The notes under the pieces: generated by a model
The model's input: only the letters and a program-made list of their open reading frames with translations
What the model was told of the DNA's origin: nothing
Database searches by the model: none
Shown: in pieces, positions 60,926-64,000 of the stretch
Layout of the letters: the number at the start of each line of letters is the position of its first letter
How positions within the stretch are numbered: the stretch's first letter is position 1
Translations under genes and position numbers: made by a program
Assembly: GCF_000381005.1 (NCBI RefSeq)
Contig: NZ_KB908387.1
Coordinates: forward strand, 21,046-85,045
Source: Selenomonas bovis DSM 23594
GTDB lineage: Bacteria > Bacillota > Negativicutes > Selenomonadales > Selenomonadaceae
DNA: 64,000 bases
Direction: 5' to 3'

Positions 60926-63706
60926 TTACGAACGCATCGATGTCTCAGAAGCTACAACCAATTGATTTCCCATGTTTCCGGCCTGCCCCACGCCTCCCGC
61001 CATGCCAACGGGCGTGACCATGTCCAAGGAAGCGTATGGACTTTTTGCCACGCAGGCATCGACCTGATCCGCGGAAAAGATACTCCCGTCTGCAAACTGC
61101 ACTTGCTCCACACGTTCGCTTTTCCCCCTTTCCCAGTCCCAAATGGTGAGATGCTCCTTCGTATCTTTCAGTTCCGCAATCAAATGCCTCCCTTCTATAT
61201 GCCACAGGATATCATCTACTTGGATACCGTCTTTGAACCGCACCGTGTCTGTGCCCTCGTCCTGCCGATTCCAGGTGACCGCCCAATCGTCAATGATGTC
61301 ATTTCCGTCCCCTCTGCCCCACAGATAAACATCATCGCCAAAACCGCCATTCAAATAGTCGTTTCCCTTGCCGCCATCGAGGATATCATTACCTCCATGC
61401 CCGTAGAGCCTATCTTCCCCGTCACCGCCGAACAAGACATCATCGCTGAGATCGCCGCCATGGAACTCCTCATCTTTTTCAGTTCCCTTGCGTGTACGAG
61501 ACAACGCATCGATTTCTCCTGCCGTAAGTTTCGTCCCGTCATCAAATTCCACAAAATCCAATTGCGCCAGGGATGTATCATACCAGTCTTTGAGTCTTAG
61601 TGTCTCTTCCGTAACCCGATTCCTGACAACGAGGTCGTTTCGTTCTACCTGCCATGAGATATTGTCCTTCTCCACGCCCTGTATCCGCAGGCTGTCATGA
61701 CCACTCTCTTTATAACCGCTCCATTCGCGTACAGCATTGTAGATGGTATCATTTCCATAACCTTTTCCCCAGAAATAGGTATCATCACCATAACCGCCGG
61801 TCAGTTCATCATTTCCCGCACCGCCGTCCAGGATATTATTCCCCGTGCCGCCAAAGAGTTTATCATCTCCACCATTGCCATAGAGACGATTTTGCAATAT
61901 GTCGCCGCCGCGGAGTTCCTCCCCTTCCTCCGTTCCCTGCGTCTCTTCCGTCATCTCATTGATCTGCTTGCTCGTCAGCACCGTTCCGTCCGCAAAGCGG
62001 ATTTCCTGGAGCGGATTGACCGCGTCGGCATACCATTGTTCCATGGTCAATGTTTCGCCTGTGCTCCGAATCTTAGCGCGCAGGTCATTGCCATGAACGC
62101 TCCACTCGATCTCAGATGGTTGCACATCCTTTATCGTAAGCACATCGTAGCCATTGGCTGCATAGCCATTCCACCAGGTACGCTTCGCATCACAGACCAC
62201 ATCATTTCCATATCCTATGCCCCAAAGATAGGTATCATCCCCTTCGCCACCCACGAGATAGTCATTCCCTACCCCGCCATCCAGGAGATCGTCACCATCT
62301 CCTCCTTCTAAACGATCATCGCCCTCACCGCCGAGCAGATGGTCGTTGCCACCGCGTCCATACAGACGGTCGTTCCCGCCCTTTCCATCGATTTCATTCT
62401 CCCAGTCGCTGCCGAAAAGTTCATCATCGCCATCTGTAATATGGAAGTCTTCCGCACGTCGTATCAGTTCCTCTTTGCTCCAATACGTTCCATCTGCGAA
62501 AGAAATCCCATCCAGTTGATCCTCCGTGCTGCGGAACCAGTCCCGAAGTTTGATTTTCTCATGCGTGTCGGTATACTCGATGTAGGCGTCATTGTCTTTC
62601 CTAGTAAAAACGATTTTCTCCGCCGTAATGCCCGCGCCAAAGCGCAAGACAGACACGCCTTTCACTCCTGTTTTTCTCACATTGTTCAAATCCGAGACAT
62701 TGATGATGGTGTCGTTTCCGTCCCCCTGGTTCCATACGTAGGTGACTTTCCCATGCCCAGCATTCTTGCCCCAGCGTCCTACGGTATCGCCGCGCACACC
62801 GTAGAGTTCATCGTCTCCCTTACCACCAGCGAGAATGACATCGTCACCATGAGCGTAGAGTTTATCATTTCCTCCTTTTCCGAGGATCAAGACCTCTGTC
62901 CCCTGCCCAGTAAGCGAGTCCCCTTGCTCTTGCCCTTCGATCACCGCGCGCCCTGCACGATCAAGCGCTTCGCCAAAGCGAGCATCGATTGCATACATCT
63001 CAGCCTCAAATGCCTTGTACTCATCTCCCAGCATCACCCCGAGCGACAGCATCGTATTGGCAAATGCCTCCAATCCCTGTGCTGCGCCGCTGCGGTCTTC
63101 CTGTGCCAAGAACTTCGCCTTGACATCAGTGAAATCCCAATAGGCGCTTTCCGGCTTGCCGTCAGCATCGAACCGGAATTTTAGGGAAACCTCTGCCAAA
63201 TATTCTTTCGCTGCTCCATTTGCATCCAGCCAGCCTTGATAGTATTTTGCGACATTTTCGTATATTGTATCAATAATAGGCCCATTCCAAGCATTCGGGT
63301 CCCCATGCGCTGTCTCTTCATAGCGTTGTCCATAGAATTTCTCGAGTACGGCAAGTTTCCTCGCATCGACATACGCGCCGCGGCTTTTCGCATCCACACT
63401 CGTAACACCCGCAAGAGCGAAGATGACTGCATCCAGATGGTCCGCCGTATTTTCCTTTTTGTAGAGAGCGAGCGCTTCTTTCAGTTTTCCATCCGTTTCT
63501 TTCGTGAGGACCTGCCAACTATCCTCTATCGTTCCAGACCCCGGCAGATAGATTTCCTTGCGGATTTCTTCCGGCACCTCGACCTCGTTCATGTTCACGC
63601 TCGCCTGACGATTCGTCACGATCTGGAAGTCGCTGATCTCGCCCGTACCTCCGTCTGCCCATGTAAACGCACTGCTCGATATCTTGCGATTGCCATGCGC
63701 GTCCAC
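60926..63706 (-). CDS. RTX-type calcium-binding protein, probably 5'-truncated
   Basis: Open frame of 926 codons from a GTG at 63706, itself open up to a TAA at 63761. Residues 1-50 resemble an internal segment of larger RTX/EF-hand proteins (DAHGNRKISSSAFTWADG) rather than a protein start, and there is no signal or Shine-Dalgarno. Residues about 55-270 are helical. From about 275 four clusters of GGxGxDxLx nonapeptides (such as GGNDRLYGRGGNDHLLGGEG) alternate with about 100-residue spacers containing RLKDWYD/RFADGT-like segments (the haemolysin-type associated domain). The C-terminus SETSMRS could be a type I secretion end. No T1SS genes are nearby. The DNA is visibly more AT-rich than the left part of the window, and an IS3 remnant lies directly upstream. 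Confidence 0.8.
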   Translation of the reverse strand: MDAHGNRKISSSAFTWADGGTGEISDFQIVTNRQASVNMNEVEVPEEIRKEIYLPGSGTIEDSWQVLTKETDGKLKEALALYKKENTADHLDAVIFALAGVTSVDAKSRGAYVDARKLAVLEKFYGQRYEETAHGDPNAWNGPIIDTIYENVAKYYQGWLDANGAAKEYLAEVSLKFRFDADGKPESAYWDFTDVKAKFLAQEDRSGAAQGLEAFANTMLSLGVMLGDEYKAFEAEMYAIDARFGEALDRAGRAVIEGQEQGDSLTGQGTEVLILGKGGNDKLYAHGDDVILAGGKGDDELYGVRGDTVGRWGKNAGHGKVTYVWNQGDGNDTIINVSDLNNVRKTGVKGVSVLRFGAGITAEKIVFTRKDNDAYIEYTDTHEKIKLRDWFRSTEDQLDGISFADGTYWSKEELIRRAEDFHITDGDDELFGSDWENEIDGKGGNDRLYGRGGNDHLLGGEGDDRLEGGDGDDLLDGGVGNDYLVGGEGDDTYLWGIGYGNDVVCDAKRTWWNGYAANGYDVLTIKDVQPSEIEWSVHGNDLRAKIRSTGETLTMEQWYADAVNPLQEIRFADGTVLTSKQINEMTEETQGTEEGEELRGGDILQNRLYGNGGDDKLFGGTGNNILDGGAGNDELTGGYGDDTYFWGKGYGNDTIYNAVREWSGYKESGHDSLRIQGVEKDNISWQVERNDLVVRNRVTEETLRLKDWYDTSLAQLDFVEFDDGTKLTAGEIDALSRTRKGTEKDEEFHGGDLSDDVLFGGDGEDRLYGHGGNDILDGGKGNDYLNGGFGDDVYLWGRGDGNDIIDDWAVTWNRQDEGTDTVRFKDGIQVDDILWHIEGRHLIAELKDTKEHLTIWDWERGKSERVEQVQFADGSIFSADQVDACVAKSPYASLDMVTPVGMAGGVGQAGNMGNQLVVASETSMRS

Positions 63707-63851
63707 CTGGCCTGTCCCCCGACGATTAGAATCTTTAAACGAAAGGAAGCTCTTTAAATCTTAAAATTGCTTGGTTTTACATACCTTTCCGGATCCTTAT
63801 GGGTTGCAACTGTAGCGACTAGATAACGGCTAATCTCCTCGAGAAGATGTT

Positions 63852-64000
63852 CTAGGCGACTCGGTATTCATTGTAGTATGCCTCTGGTGTACGGTAGCCA
63901 TTAGCCGAATGGATTCGCTGGCGATTGTAGAAAATCCAGATATACTCGAAAATTGCAGACTTTGCCTCAGAACGCGTCCTGAAATGCTGACCATCTAACC
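63852..64000 (-). CDS. IS3-family transposase (OrfB), C-terminal end only
   Basis: Translating the minus strand from the window end gives LDGQHFRTRSEAKSAIFEYI, then WIFYNRQRIHSANGYRTPEA and YYNEYRVA, with a TAG at 63852. This is the conserved C-terminus of IS3/IS150-group DDE transposases, including the last part of the catalytic core with R-x(6)-K-type spacing. The rest lies beyond the window. The IS boundary must lie between 63764 and 63851; I could not fix the terminal inverted repeat. Confidence 0.85.
   Translation of the reverse strand, partial: LDGQHFRTRSEAKSAIFEYIWIFYNRQRIHSANGYRTPEAYYNEYRVA

Overview
The window comes from a diderm (Gram-negative) member of the Firmicutes, almost certainly class Negativicutes and close to Selenomonas. 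Evidence: a full lipid A/Kdo gene set (lpxC, fabZ, lpxA, lpxI, lpxB, msbA, a waaA-lpxK fusion, kdsB) and P/L-ring flagellar genes (flgI, flgH) sit beside Firmicute-type genes (recR-bofA, DUF951-ychF, an S55/SpoIVB-like protein, the nirJ1-nirJ2 radical SAM pair). The DNA is GC-rich, TTG starts with good Shine-Dalgarno sequences recur, and promoters are of the TTGACA/17 bp/TATAAT type.

Layout. 1-9.1 kb (minus): lipid A biosynthesis, read as lpxC-fabZ-lpxA-lpxI, a terminator, then lpxB-msbA-waaA/lpxK-kdsB from its own promoter. 9.3-14.9 kb (minus): branched-chain amino acid ABC transporter livJ, livH-M-G-F and a CBS-ACT protein. 15.2-17.7 kb (plus): a Pro/Ala-rich TPR membrane protein with a 45-bp minisatellite, then a PRC-barrel protein. 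17.8-21.1 kb (minus): a small unknown gene, the nirJ1/nirJ2 pair and a TetR regulator. 21.3-30 kb: tRNA-Arg, a chemoreceptor fused to a PhnD-like binding protein, a SEC-C protein, an AMIN/amidase_3 enzyme, tRNA-Ser, cstA and an Old Yellow Enzyme homologue. 30-35.5 kb: murA, the S55 protein with a structured leader, and a phosphodiester glycosidase. 35.7-41.7 kb: mreB-flgF-flgG-flgA-flgH-flgI-flgJ. 42-46 kb: an HPr to D-lactate dehydrogenase fusion, tRNA-Arg, a purine permease and a DEDDh exonuclease. 46.4-57.2 kb (mostly plus): HAD phosphatase, DUF951/ychF (minus), a response regulator with a CheX-like partner, tRNA-Ser, an MFS exporter, SRP RNA, dnaX-ebfC-recR-bofA and a glucosaminidase-TPR protein. 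57.2-64 kb (minus, visibly more AT-rich): an M48 protease/TPR/unknown secreted operon, an RTX protein that looks 5'-truncated, and the 3' end of an IS3-family transposase.

Most genes serve the envelope (lipid A, peptidoglycan, flagellar rings, secreted TPR proteins) or housekeeping. The most unusual items are the HPr-LDH fusion that keeps His15 but has Asn at position 46, the chemoreceptor-PhnD fusion, the structured leader of the S55 gene, and two families of interspersed repeats. One family, about 105 bp long, repeatedly starts directly after intrinsic terminators in a fixed orientation. The other is a MITE-like element with roughly 28-bp inverted ends, also found as solo ends. All calls come from reading the sequence; no database search was run.
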